Program-made: the position numbers and the translations under genes | Part shown: piece by piece, positions 55,859 through 64,000 of the stretch | Layout: each line of letters starts with the position of its first letter | Position numbering within the stretch: position 1 is the first letter of the stretch | DNA from: Lewinellaceae bacterium | GTDB lineage: Bacteria > Bacteroidota > Bacteroidia > Chitinophagales > Saprospiraceae | DNA length: 64,000 bases | NCBI GenBank assembly: GCA_016713985.1 | Contig: JADJOD010000003.1 | Span: 186,001 to 250,000 of the forward strand | Direction: 5' to 3' | The notes under the pieces: model-generated | What the model saw: only the letters and a program-made list of their open reading frames with translations | Told to the model about the DNA's origin: nothing | Database searches by the model: none

Positions 55859-57770
55859 CTAACCACTTGATTTTCCGAGTTTTCGGAAGGCCTGAATGGT
55901 TTGGTAGACGAAATAAGCGATGAAGATGCGGCTGAGGTAATCCCAGATTCGCGCATACCAGGTAATTTTTAAACCGTCTTCTTTGACCATTTCAAAAAAC
56001 TCGCCTGAATCTTCATCCCGGAAAGGATTCAAATAGGCCAGCGAGTGCGATGCCAAATCTCCAATTTCCAACGCTGGTGGTCGGTAGCCGAGCAAAACAG
56101 TACATTGAAAACAGGTTCTGTTACAAAAAGGTTGTTACGCCCCGACAATTATTGCCAAAATTAGTCGAGACCTGTTGAGCCAAAGGAGAGTCAGTAATCA
56201 AACCACTGTTTGTATGTCGATGCCTTGGATTCCAGGCGAGCAGTCCGGGCCCTCATTTCATTAGCCAGATAGCGCAGCGAACCTGTTGTATCGCCCCGCG
56301 CCTCGTAGATTTTTTTGAATTGTCCGTAGGCGAGACGTTTCTGCTCGGCCATTTTCGAAGGATTTTCCTCATCTTCAGGCAAGCAGAAAGTCTTGTCAGC
56401 AGGCATCCGGCTGCCTGCTAAACTTCGAGCATCTTCGGTTGGAAAACTCAAAACGCTGAAACGTTAAGTCACAGTTGATGAATTGGATTTTTCCGAGGTC
56501 GGAGTCGGTGAGGCGAAGGGTGGAAGGATTGACTCGTTCTTCAAACTGAAATAACTCATCTTCGATAACTGGAGAGTCATTCGCATCTTTCGTATAATCC
56601 TCCCATCTTTCTAAAGGCTTCAAATTGCTAAAAAAACGGTGCCATAGTTACAAAGTTATTCAAGTTAAGCGATTAGTTTTACAGTCTGATATTTTTAAGG
56701 TGGTAAATTCAGGATAGACTGAGTTGTTGAAATTCAAATGGCCAAAACTGCTTTGCTCCAATACAAGGTGTGCCGGCGTATGTAAATTAAATTGGCATTT
56801 AAAATGGCTGATAAAACTGTTGGATTTAATTTCAATCCTTTGAAGCATCGAGTGCCATACTCTCAATTTAGCTAATTTACTTCTTCCTTGAATGGTTATT
56901 ATTGTTGCACTTGAGTCTACAATCTTAAAATCACCCATCGTAGAATTTTCTAAAAGCGAAAAGCGCTGAATTGTAGATTTTTGCCGGATATCAAAATTCC
57001 CAATGCTGGACCTTTCAATTCTAAAGTCTCCAGTTGTTGAATTTTCTAAAACTTGAACGTTTTCTGCTTTAGAGTTTGACTGAATTTTGATATCTCCAAC
57101 CTCGGAATTCTTCCTTACCCAAATATTTTTAATTCGAGAGCCAGAGACTGAAATATCTTGGATTTTGACCTTCAAAAGGAAAAATTGCCGGTTTGGGAAT
57201 TTCCTGATACTAAAGTCGCCAGACTTTGAATTTTTCACCAATTACAACATTTTCAATTATAGATTCCTCAATTATAAAATCTGACGCTTCCTAAGAAGGA
57301 TCTATTCGCAAAAACAGTTCCCTCTATAATACTTTCTTTAATTGTTATCGATTGGACACGAGCTTCTTTAAAAGAAACACAGTTGCATAATCGGCAGTTA
57401 CACAAAATCAAATAAATGAGCGGGTTTGCATTTTCTTCTATATGGATTTCTTCTTCTATTTCAATATCAGTAAACTTTATTTGGGAGCCATTATGAAGAT
57501 TTGCATTAAGTTCAACCAAATTTGCCCATTTTGTTTCTTTAACATCTATCCCTTCCATATTTTTAAAAACACCTCCGCAGGCATTCTCTCCCTCTGCGGC
57601 AAGGTTTCAGGCATATCGGCTTTTTTCATAAGGTAAAAGATCGGGTATAAAAGGTTGTGCTGTTTTTTGAGAATAGAGAAGGGTGTAATAAACGCCTCTG
57701 ATAGTGAGGACTTATCAGTATTTTTCGTTGAACAATAGGCTGGAGGCACCCGAGGGGCAGAATCATCCAC
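55859..57770 (-). pseudogene. Decayed gene for a repeat-rich membrane protein
   Basis: Six open pieces on one strand read as one ancient protein. Order: MKKADMPETLPQRERMPAEV, then a Cys- and Ile-rich segment, then a ~190-residue run of ten-residue beta-helix-like repeats (NSTTGDFRIERSSIGNFDIR, ENSTMGDFKIVDSS), a linker, a helix-rich segment (YGQFKKIYEARGDTTGSLRY) and a C-terminal membrane end RIFIAYFVYQTIQAFRKLGK. The repeats recall pentapeptide/bactofilin-like proteins. About 100 bases separate the last two segments where relatives have several membrane helices, so there is a deletion besides three or more frame changes. The region is much richer in A+T than its flanks. Confidence 0.6.
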
Positions 57771-58342
57771 AAAAACACAAACCCCGGCAACACATCTTCT
57801 CCGCTGAGTACTTTATCAAAACCCGAAACAACATCAGCGCTGCCATCGCTGCGAAATGTAGGCGGTCGCTTCTGCGGGATCGAACAACCAGGCCAAACGA
57901 ACGCCGTTGGCTAACCAGACGTTTTTGATTTTATCCTGCTGCGCGGCCAACTCGTCGCTGGGGCTGCGCACTTCGATGACAAAATCAGGTACGATACGGG
58001 CGTAGGTGTTTTTAGTTTTTCGCTGGAGACCCAGGCGACATCGGCCATACATTTGGCGCCGTCGGGGAGCGAAAACATGGTTTGGGAACTGAACACCATG
58101 CCGAGCCGGGCAGTCCGGTTCCACATGACCAGATCAGCGCCGGTTTCTATTTCAAAATTGCCGGAGCCAAGGGATACGGGGGTAACAAGGAGGTTCCGTT
58201 TAGGTAACGGGGTTTTGCGGCAAATGTCTTCGAATTCACCTTCGCTGATACGGGGCATGGCATGACGAAACTCCCACCCGTCGAAACGAATGGACACCTT
58301 GGGATCAGCAGACCCACTTGGTTGAATGGCAGCCGTATTCAT
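57771..58342 (-). pseudogene. Broken Uma2-family (DUF820) nuclease-like gene
   Basis: ATG at 58342 (MNTAAIQPSGSADPKVSIRF). Family blocks appear in three frames: LGMVFSSQTMFSLPDGAKCM with DVAWVSSEKL, then after a shift near 58005 NTYARIVPDFVIEVRSPSDE (catalytic Asp and Glu-x-Arg of the PD-(D/E)xK-like core) and NGVRLAWLFDPAEATAYI, then after a shift near 57840 DVVSGFDKVLSGEDVLPGFV. The normal C-terminus is thus present but the frame has no proper stop and runs into the neighbouring remnant. Uma2 proteins are very numerous putative nucleases of unclear role. The shifts may be real decay because the adjacent gene is decayed. Confidence 0.7.
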
Positions 58343-58402
58343 GTCTGAATAGTCTTCTAATTGCCCTGCAAGTTACGGGTAAAAGGCCCAAATCGGCAAG
58401 AA

Positions 58403-59467
58403 TTACCCCTTCTGTTCATCTTTTTTCACCCGCTCGTTCAACTCCTTCAATTTCTTCTCCATCTCCAGCACTTTTTTCTGCATCTCGGGCAGGTGTTTAA
58501 AAACGACATGCGAGCGAATAAAATCCTTGTAGCCGATGGCGGGGCTGCCGAACAAGGCGGTGTTGGGTTTTTCGACCGAGGAGCCGAGGCCGCTTTGGGC
58601 CTGGATGCGGGTGCCGTCGGCGATGGTGAGGTGGCCGGCAAAGCCGACTTGTCCGCCGATCTGGCAATTTTCGCCGAGGCGGGTGCTGCCCGCCACACCC
58701 ACCTGGGCGGCGAGGGCGGTATTGCGGCCCACTTCCGCGTTATGCGCGATGTGGATGAGGTTGTCGAGTTTGGCGCCCTGCCGGATGACGGTGCTGCCGA
58801 TAGCGGCGCGGTCGATGCAGGTGCAGGCGCCGATTTCCACGTCGTTTTCGATAACGACATTGCCGACCTGGGGCACTTTTTTCCAGGTTTTGTCTTCCTG
58901 CGGGGCAAAACCGAACCCGTCGGCGCCGATCACTGCGTTGGCGTGGAGGGTGCAGTTTTCACCGATTACACAATCAAAATGTATCCGGACGCCGGGAAAC
59001 AGGCGGCAGCCGTCGCCGATATGTGCATTGCGGCCGATGTATACCTGTGGGTAAATCGTGCAGTTGTTGCCGATCACGGCGCCTTCTTCGATCACCGCAA
59101 ACACACCGACGCTGGTGCCGATGCCGATTTTGGCGGATTTGTGCACCACCGCCTGTTCCGAAATCGCGGCGCCGTTGGTGTGGTTTTCCGTATCGAATTT
59201 TTGCAGGAGCAGGGCGAGGCTGCTCCGGACATCATCCACCCGTATCAGGGTGGCCGAAACGGGTTGGCTTGGCTGGAACGACCTGTGTACCAATAAGATA
59301 GAAGCCTTGGTAGTATAGGCGAAGGATTCGTACCGGATATTGTCGAGAAAAGCAAAATCACCTTCCCCCGCCTCTTCAATGCGGGCGGGGCGGCTAACGG
59401 TAGCGTTCGGGTCGCCGTCGAGCGAGCCTTCGAGTAGTTGTGCGAGTTGCGCGGCAGTGACCTTCAT
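58403..59467 (-). CDS. lpxD: UDP-3-O-acylglucosamine N-acyltransferase
   Basis: 354 aa. Third step of lipid A synthesis: transfer of a hydroxyacyl chain to the 2-amino group of UDP-3-acylglucosamine in the cytoplasm. N-terminal uridine-binding domain (VTAAQLAQLLEGSLDGDPNA), then the left-handed beta-helix of hexapeptide repeats (~100-310: IGTSVGVFAVIEEGAVIGNN, CVIGENCTLHANAVIGADGF), with the catalytic His in LIHIAHNAEVGRNTALAAQV (~236-255) and a C-terminal coiled helix (LPEMQKKVLEMEKKLKELNE). Start ATG at 59467 matches the family. Confidence 0.95.
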   Translation of the reverse strand: MKVTAAQLAQLLEGSLDGDPNATVSRPARIEEAGEGDFAFLDNIRYESFAYTTKASILLVHRSFQPSQPVSATLIRVDDVRSSLALLLQKFDTENHTNGAAISEQAVVHKSAKIGIGTSVGVFAVIEEGAVIGNNCTIYPQVYIGRNAHIGDGCRLFPGVRIHFDCVIGENCTLHANAVIGADGFGFAPQEDKTWKKVPQVGNVVIENDVEIGACTCIDRAAIGSTVIRQGAKLDNLIHIAHNAEVGRNTALAAQVGVAGSTRLGENCQIGGQVGFAGHLTIADGTRIQAQSGLGSSVEKPNTALFGSPAIGYKDFIRSHVVFKHLPEMQKKVLEMEKKLKELNERVKKDEQKG

Positions 59468-59534
59468 GCCGAATATTACGAGCAGGGCTGTGAGACTTAA
59501 ACGGTTGGAGCAAGTCGGGCAAAGGTAGTTATTT

Positions 59535-59638
59535 TTCGGGTTACGGGTTTGCGGGTTATGGGTTTTAGGTTTCGGGTTACGGGCGGGCTTTTGTGATCAT
59601 TGGAAAACCCGCCAACCCGCAATCCGCCAACCCAAAAA
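59535..59638. repeat. Inverted repeat GGGTTACGGGTTTGCGGG / CCCGCCAACCCGC
   Basis: Forward units (gggttacgggtttgcgggtt, ttatgggttttaggtttcgg) run 59537-59588 and inverse units (cccgccaacccgcaatccgc) 59608-59633. It lies between lpxD and the 3' end of xth. Confidence 0.75.
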
Positions 59639-60403
59639 TCACAAATCAATACGCATCCAGACGGGGCAATGATCGGAATGAAGTACGGAAGTGAGTTGGC
59701 GCGCGTCGGTGATCCGGTCTTTGAGATTATCGGTAACCGATTGATAATCAATACGCCAGCCTTTGTTGTTGCCCCGGGCGCCGGCGCGGAAACTCCACCA
59801 GCTGTATTCCACCAGTTCCGGGTTTTTGTAGCGAAAAGCGTCGGTAAATCCGTTTTCAAACCATTTGTTCAGCCAGGCGCGTTCTTCGGGCAAAAAACCG
59901 CTGCTGTTTTTATTGCCTTTCGGGTCGTGGATGTCGATTTCCCGGTGAGCAATGTTGTAATCACCGACGATGATCAGCTTCGGCCGTTCTTTTTTCAATT
60001 CGTCCACCCACCGGTAAAAATCATCGAGAAACTCCATTTTAAACGCCTGCCGTTCTTCGCCGGTTGTGCCGGAAGGGAAGTAACAGTTGAGCACACTCCA
60101 GTCGCCGAAATCGGTGCGCAGGATACGGCCTTCCCGGTCATAACGATCTATTCCACAACCTGTTACAACATTATCCGGTGCTTTTTTGCTAAAAGTGGCC
60201 ACCCCGCTGTACCCTTTTTTTTCGGCGGAATGCCAGCAATGGCGATAACCGAGGGCTTCCAGTTCGAGGATCGGCACGTCCGAGGGTTGCGCTTTGGTTT
60301 CCTGCAGGCAAACGATATCCGGTTGCTCCTGCGACAGCCATTCCCAAAAACTCTTGCTGATGGCCGAGCGAATGCCGTTGACGTTGTATGAAATGATGGA
60401 TAC
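59639..60403 (-). CDS. xth: Exodeoxyribonuclease III / AP endonuclease
   Basis: 254 aa from the ATG at 60403 (MVSIISYNVNGIRSAISKSF). Active-site residues in YNVNGIR (Asn), CLQETKAQ (Glu, ~34), NCYFPSG (~112), IIVGDYNIAHREIDIHDPKG (Asp/Asn, ~147-166) and LHSDHCPVWM (Asp-His, C-terminus). Cleaves 5' of abasic sites in DNA repair. The start follows the pyrH stop by 22 bases, so the two may be co-transcribed. Full length for the family. Confidence 0.95.
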   Translation of the reverse strand, partial: VSIISYNVNGIRSAISKSFWEWLSQEQPDIVCLQETKAQPSDVPILELEALGYRHCWHSAEKKGYSGVATFSKKAPDNVVTGCGIDRYDREGRILRTDFGDWSVLNCYFPSGTTGEERQAFKMEFLDDFYRWVDELKKERPKLIIVGDYNIAHREIDIHDPKGNKNSSGFLPEERAWLNKWFENGFTDAFRYKNPELVEYSWWSFRAGARGNNKGWRIDYQSVTDNLKDRITDARQLTSVLHSDHCPVWMRIDL

Positions 60404-60425
60404 CATAGTAGTAGATTGCCGGCTT

Positions 60426-61142
60426 TTACCCTGCCACCAGTGTTCCAACCTCTTCGCCCAGGACGATGCGCCGCAGGTTGTCGGGTTGGTTGATGTCGAA
60501 TACGATGATCGGCATGTTGTTTTCCTGGCAGAGGGTGAAAGCGGTCATGTCCATCACTTCCAGGCCGAGACTGATTACTTTGGCGAAGGTAAGTTTGTCA
60601 AATTTTACCGCCATCGGGTCTTTTTCCGGGTCGGCGGTGTAGATACCGTCGACGCGGGTGCCTTTTAAAATGACATCCGCTGCGATCTCATTGGCGCGTA
60701 AAGCTGCCGCGCTGTCCGTGGTAAAATAGGGGTTGCCGGTGCCGGCGGCGCAGATAACAACCCGGCCTTTTTCAAGGTGCCGGATGGCGCGGCGGCGAAT
60801 ATAGGGTTCGGCCACGTTTTCCATTTTCAGGGCGGTCATGAGCCGTGTTTGTATACCGATACTTTCAAGCGCACTTTGCAGGGCCAGTCCGTTGATCACC
60901 GTGGCGAGCATCCCCATATAATCGCCGGTGACGGGTTCGATACCCGAACCTTCGGCCTGGATGCCCCTGAAAATATTTCCTCCTCCGATGACCACCGAAA
61001 TCTCGGCGCCCAATTCACGTAACTCTTTGATTTGGTGGGCGTAATGCTGGAGCATGTCTGCCATGATACCAAATCTTTGTTTGCCCATGAGGCTTTCGCC
61101 GGAGAGTTTGAGCAAGAGTCTTTTGTATTTGAGTTTACTCAT
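60426..61142 (-). CDS. pyrH: Uridylate kinase
   Basis: 238 aa. Phosphorylates UMP to UDP in pyrimidine nucleotide synthesis. Amino-acid-kinase fold with LKLSGESLMGKQRFGI (~12-27), VVIGGGNIFRG (~51-61), MGMLATVINGLALQSALESI (~75-94), and CAAGTGNPYFTTDSAAALRA (~131-150). Complete; ATG at 61142. It precedes xth on the same strand. Confidence 0.97.
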   Translation of the reverse strand: MSKLKYKRLLLKLSGESLMGKQRFGIMADMLQHYAHQIKELRELGAEISVVIGGGNIFRGIQAEGSGIEPVTGDYMGMLATVINGLALQSALESIGIQTRLMTALKMENVAEPYIRRRAIRHLEKGRVVICAAGTGNPYFTTDSAAALRANEIAADVILKGTRVDGIYTADPEKDPMAVKFDKLTFAKVISLGLEVMDMTAFTLCQENNMPIIVFDINQPDNLRRIVLGEEVGTLVAG

Positions 61143-61246
61143 TATACTTTACTTGTAACCAGGTGAAAAAAACGGGGCGTATGCGGCGGCAAAGGTCACA
61201 AAAAAGAGGCTGTTTTAATAGGGGAAAACAAAAAACAATCGAAGCA

Positions 61247-62842
61247 TCAGCGCCTCAGGAAACGCACTTCCACCCGGCGGTTGAGTTGCCGGTTGAGTTG
61301 CGGGTCGTCGGACATGAATTTTTCGCCGATGGGGCGGCTGGCGCCATAACCGGCATACCGGAGCCGGGAGGCCGCGATCCCCTGAGACACGAGATAATCG
61401 TGCACTTTTTTTGCGCGCAGATCGGACAAGCCGCTTTCTGAACCTTCCGAACTTTCTTCGGTATGGCCGCCGATATCGGCGTGTAAACTGGCGTCTTTTT
61501 TCAGGATTTCCACCACTTCGTCGATCGTTTCGTCGGAGGTTCGGAACCAGTCGTTTTTGTTGGCCCCGAAATAAACGGCTTTATCCGGCGGCGGCTGGTC
61601 GGGGCAGCCCTGCTGCACGCTCAGGCCGGGTGTTTCGGGGCAGGCGTCGTCGATGTCCGCAATACCGTCTTTGTCTTTGTCCGGGCATCCGCCCAGACCT
61701 GCAAGACCCGCCACAGCGGGGCAGCGGTCGTCCGCGTCGGGCACGCCGTCTTTATCCTGATCGGCCACCGGGCATCCGCGATTGGTTGAGTCGCCCGCAG
61801 TATCCGGGCACTCGTCTTCATCGTCGGGCACACCGTCTTTGTCTTTGTCCGGGCATCCGGCAAGTGCGGCGAGGCCGGGTGTGTCCGGACAGTTGTCCTT
61901 CGGGTCGGCGATGCCGTCTTTATCCCGGTCGGGGCAACCCTTGAGGCTCCTTAACCCCGGGGTCGGTGGGGCAATCGTCGTCGTCGTCGGGTGTGCCGTC
62001 TTTATCGATGTCAGAAGGCGTTTCCCGGTCGGCTAAGGGTTTTTCCTTTTTGGTCTTTTCTGCGGGTTTTTCTTTTTCTCGCTTTTGGGCCTTTTCTTCC
62101 TGTTTGGCGATACTGTTTTTGGGTTTGTTTTTATTTTTTGAAAAGGGATAGGTAACGCCGATCTGGGCGGTGAAATACCAGTCTTTTTATTGGGGTTTCC
62201 GGCCAGGCTGATGCCGTCGAGATAGTCGGAAAAACTGGGTCGCAGCGCAGTTTCCAGTTTAAAAGTACTGTGGTCTTTCAATTTAAAACGGACTCCGAAA
62301 CCCATGGGAATCACCACATTAAGTTTGCTGAGTTTTGCTTTTTTATCCAGGCCGGCCAGCACCGGGTCAATTTCTTCGTTGCCGTTGGCGTCATTCCAAT
62401 CCACTTTCGGGTTGCTGTATGCCCAGCCGACGCCCAAAAGAAGATACGGAGCAAGGATATTGCGGGTTCGGCCCACTTTTCCTTTAACGGGGTACATGCC
62501 GAAGGGGTAAAACTCGTTCAGCGCGCTGACTTCTATGATCGGGCTTTGGAAAGAAATGCCGCGCCGAATTCTCCATTCGGGTTCGGAGAAATTCCGGTCG
62601 TCGCCCCCGATCTGGCCGGCGAGCAGGTTGATCCGCACGGCGTAGTTGTTGGTCAGGTTGCGGCGGAGGGACAGGGATGCGGAATATTTTATTTCGCGGA
62701 ACCCGGCGTTGACCTTGAGCGCATCGAGGTCGCCCTGGTAAGAGGTAATACCAAGTGCGAAGTCAATATCATATTTAAAAGGAACCTGGCAGTAGGCTAA
62801 GGTTGGCAGGCAGAGGAGTAAAGGAAGCAATAAATTTTTCAT
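61247..62842 (-). CDS. OmpA-family protein with thrombospondin type 3-like calcium repeats (two frameshifts)
   Basis: Signal peptide (MKNLLLPLLLCLPTLAYCQV), an outer-membrane beta-barrel-like domain (~20-220, PhoP/OmpW-like strands), a Lys-rich linker, five or six Asp-rich repeats (DIDKDGTPDDDDDCPTDPG, DKDGVPDDEDECPDTAGDST), and a C-terminal OmpA peptidoglycan-binding domain (DIGGHTEESSEGSESGLSDL, RAKKVHDYLVSQGIAASRL). The barrel frame fails in the A run near 62185 and again near 61945; both repairs restore the repeat pattern, so the gene is about 530 aa. It anchors the outer membrane to peptidoglycan; the repeats are probably a calcium-bound stalk. Ends near pyrH. Confidence 0.85.
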
Positions 62843-62956
62843 TCGTAGTCGATTTTTGAGGGAGGCTTCGGATTAGTTCAAATGGTTATGCAATGCTACG
62901 GAAAACGCAGCGTTTTTGACAATACTGCATCAGGTCAAAAAGTTTGCCATCTTTAT

Positions 62957-62997
62957 AAAAAAAACACTTCTTTCGGAAGCGTGTTCCGAAAGAAGTG
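62957..62997 (-). terminator. Strong terminator of the ABC ATPase gene
   Basis: Perfect 14-bp stem CACTTCTTTCGGAA (62965-62978) / TTCCGAAAGAAGTG (62984-62997); on the minus strand it is followed by eight T. Confidence 0.93.
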
Positions 62998-63028
62998 CAG
63001 GGGGTGGAGTGATTTTTAAAAAAGAGGT

Positions 63029-63712
63029 TTATTTTTTGATCAGTTCTTCCCGTTCGACGCGGCCGTCGCTCAGGTGTAGTACCCGGTTGCCATAGCGCGC
63101 ATTTACTTCGGAATGAGTCACTTGAATGATTGTTACCCCGTCTTCTTCGTTGAGCGTTTGAAAAATATCCATGATTTCTTTGGCCTGTTGGCTTTGCAGG
63201 TTACCCGTGGGTTCGTCGGCCAGGATGAGTTTGGGGCGCCCGATGAGGGCCCGCACCACACCCACTAATTGTTGCTGACCGCCGGACAGCTGGCTGGGAA
63301 AGAGGTCTTTTTTGGCCACCATGTTAAACCGGTCGAGCAGATCGGCGATTCGGCTTTTACGTTCGGAAGACGGCACTTTTTTGTACAACAGGGGCGTTTC
63401 GAGGTTTTCATACACCGTCAGGTCGTCGATCAGGTGATAGGCCTGGAATACGAAGCCGATGTATTGCTGGTAGAGTTCGGTGCGCCGGCGTTCGTTGAAT
63501 TTGTGCACTGCTTCCCCGAGAAACCAGTATTCGCCGTCGGTCGGCTCGTCGAGCATGCCGAGGATGTGCAGCAGGGTGCTTTTCCCGGAACCGGACGGGC
63601 CCATGATGCTGACAAACTCGCCTTCGGCAATGTGGGCATTCACATAGCGCAAAACATAGGATTTGAGCGCGCCGTTCTGGTAATATCGTTCAATGTTTTT
63701 TAGTTCGAGCAT
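63029..63712 (-). CDS. LolD/MacB-type ABC transporter ATP-binding protein
   Basis: 227 aa. Walker A GPSGSGKSTLL (~38-48), Q-loop FQAYHLIDDLTV, signature LSGGQQQLVGVVRALIGRPK (~141-160), Walker B LILADEPTGNL (~163-173), switch QVTHSE. It powers extraction or export across the inner membrane with an FtsX-fold permease, probably of the LolC/E type as at 40409-41629; no permease is adjacent on either side within the window. Signature LSGGQQQLV has LV where most LolD have RV, so it may be a divergent member. Repeats of GGTGGCAGTG-like units start eight bases upstream of the ATG. Confidence 0.92.
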   Translation of the reverse strand: MLELKNIERYYQNGALKSYVLRYVNAHIAEGEFVSIMGPSGSGKSTLLHILGMLDEPTDGEYWFLGEAVHKFNERRRTELYQQYIGFVFQAYHLIDDLTVYENLETPLLYKKVPSSERKSRIADLLDRFNMVAKKDLFPSQLSGGQQQLVGVVRALIGRPKLILADEPTGNLQSQQAKEIMDIFQTLNEEDGVTIIQVTHSEVNARYGNRVLHLSDGRVEREELIKK

Positions 63713-63718
63713 GGGTGT

Positions 63719-63790
63719 GAGGAGTGCAGGTGGCAGGTGGCAGGTGGCAGTGGCAGTGGCAGTGGCAGTAGCAGTAGCAGGTGGCAGTAA
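63719..63790. repeat. Tandem repeat of GGTGGCAGTGGCAG-like units
   Basis: About ten units of six to seven bases (gcaggtggcaggtggcag, tggcagtggcagtggcag, agcagtagcagg) directly upstream of the ABC ATPase start. Confidence 0.85.
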
Positions 63791-63883
63791 CGGATGACAC
63801 TGCTGCTGTCCTGTTTTCCGCTTTCAAAAAAGCAGCCTTCACAATCTGCCGGCTTTCTGGAAAATCGGCTGAATATCAGAAGG

Positions 63884-64000
63884 TTAGTTAATGAGCCGGA
63901 CAAATTGTTGGGCTGCCTTTTCGATCCGCGTAGTTTTTGTTTTTAGTTGTTGCCCGCTTAATGACAACGGTGTGTTTGGGTACCGTTTATACGTGAAAAT
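63884..64000 (-). CDS. C-terminal end of an unidentified protein
   Basis: Open frame of 38 codons from the right edge to TAA at 63884-63886, reading (on the minus strand) TYKRYPNTPLSLSGQQLKTK and TTRIEKAAQQFVRLIN. The composition looks like genuine protein, but the family cannot be told from this tail. The 94 bases between it and the repeat contain nothing that I recognise. Confidence 0.5.
   Translation of the reverse strand: MFTYKRYPNTPLSLSGQQLKTKTTRIEKAAQQFVRLIN

Noticed and set aside
63700..63903. 67-aa minus-strand frame over the repeats at the right edge
   Set aside because: Its Leu/Pro run is produced by the tandem repeat; no conserved protein sequence.

Overview
The window reads as chromosomal DNA of a Bacteroidota bacterium, most likely of the Saprospiria/Lewinella type. 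Evidence: promoters of the Bacteroidota form TTG-N19/20-TAnnTTTG, almost no Shine-Dalgarno sequences, type IX secretion C-terminal sorting domains, a GldN-like gliding/secretion protein, TonB-dependent receptors with carboxypeptidase-regulatory N-domains, a MetRS with a C-terminal tRNA-binding domain, and a fairly high G+C content for the phylum. No rRNA, tRNA, CRISPR array, integrase or complete insertion sequence is visible.

Layout. 1-4.6 kb: a TolB-like propeller protein (running off the left edge) and a two-gene Septu-type defence module (ptuA-ptuB). 4.8-6.9 kb: ppiD/SurA-type periplasmic foldase. 7.1-9.3 kb: a TonB receptor whose promoter overlaps a DtxR/MntR-like palindrome. 9.5-12.2 kb: ECF sigma factor plus a large membrane-anchored protein. 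12.4-16.0 kb: a probable metal-uptake operon (His/Cys-rich membrane protein, TonB receptor, lipoprotein). 16.1-18.2 kb: hpf and an aldehyde dehydrogenase. 18.3-34.1 kb: a same-strand block of very large uncharacterised proteins, a DUF6603 protein and an M64-like metallopeptidase; this is the most interesting part of the window. 34.2-36.5 kb, same strand: DUF3137 membrane protein, a ribbon-helix-helix protein and a ParA ATPase. 36.9-41.6 kb: S24 regulator, pcm, phosphoglucomutase/phosphomannomutase, LolC/E-type permease. 41.6-46.5 kb: YHYH protein, MbnH-like di-heme protein, sulfatase and MbnP-like protein, a probable copper-linked exported set. 46.6-55.7 kb: DUF4340 protein, HtrA protease, HD-domain protein, metG, a decayed ATPase, gldN-like, thiL, and a subclass B1 metallo-beta-lactamase with all zinc ligands. 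55.9-58.3 kb: an A+T-rich graveyard with a decayed repeat protein and a broken Uma2 gene. 58.4-64 kb: lpxD, xth, pyrH, an OmpA protein with calcium-type repeats, a LolD-type ATPase, and the tail of one more gene.

Two features cut across the window. First, about a dozen genes are interrupted by single-base indels, often at homopolymers, with perfectly conserved protein sequence on both sides. I read most of these as consensus errors of a long-read or poorly polished assembly, not true pseudogenes, and give repaired gene extents. One such indel creates a false sulfatase-cytochrome fusion. Second, many intergenic regions carry short, degenerate tandem repeats, often with inverted copies, that differ from locus to locus and often abut or even include start codons.

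All family assignments are made by eye from the translated sequence; no database search was possible. Statements about relatives in other phyla are from memory and are marked as such.
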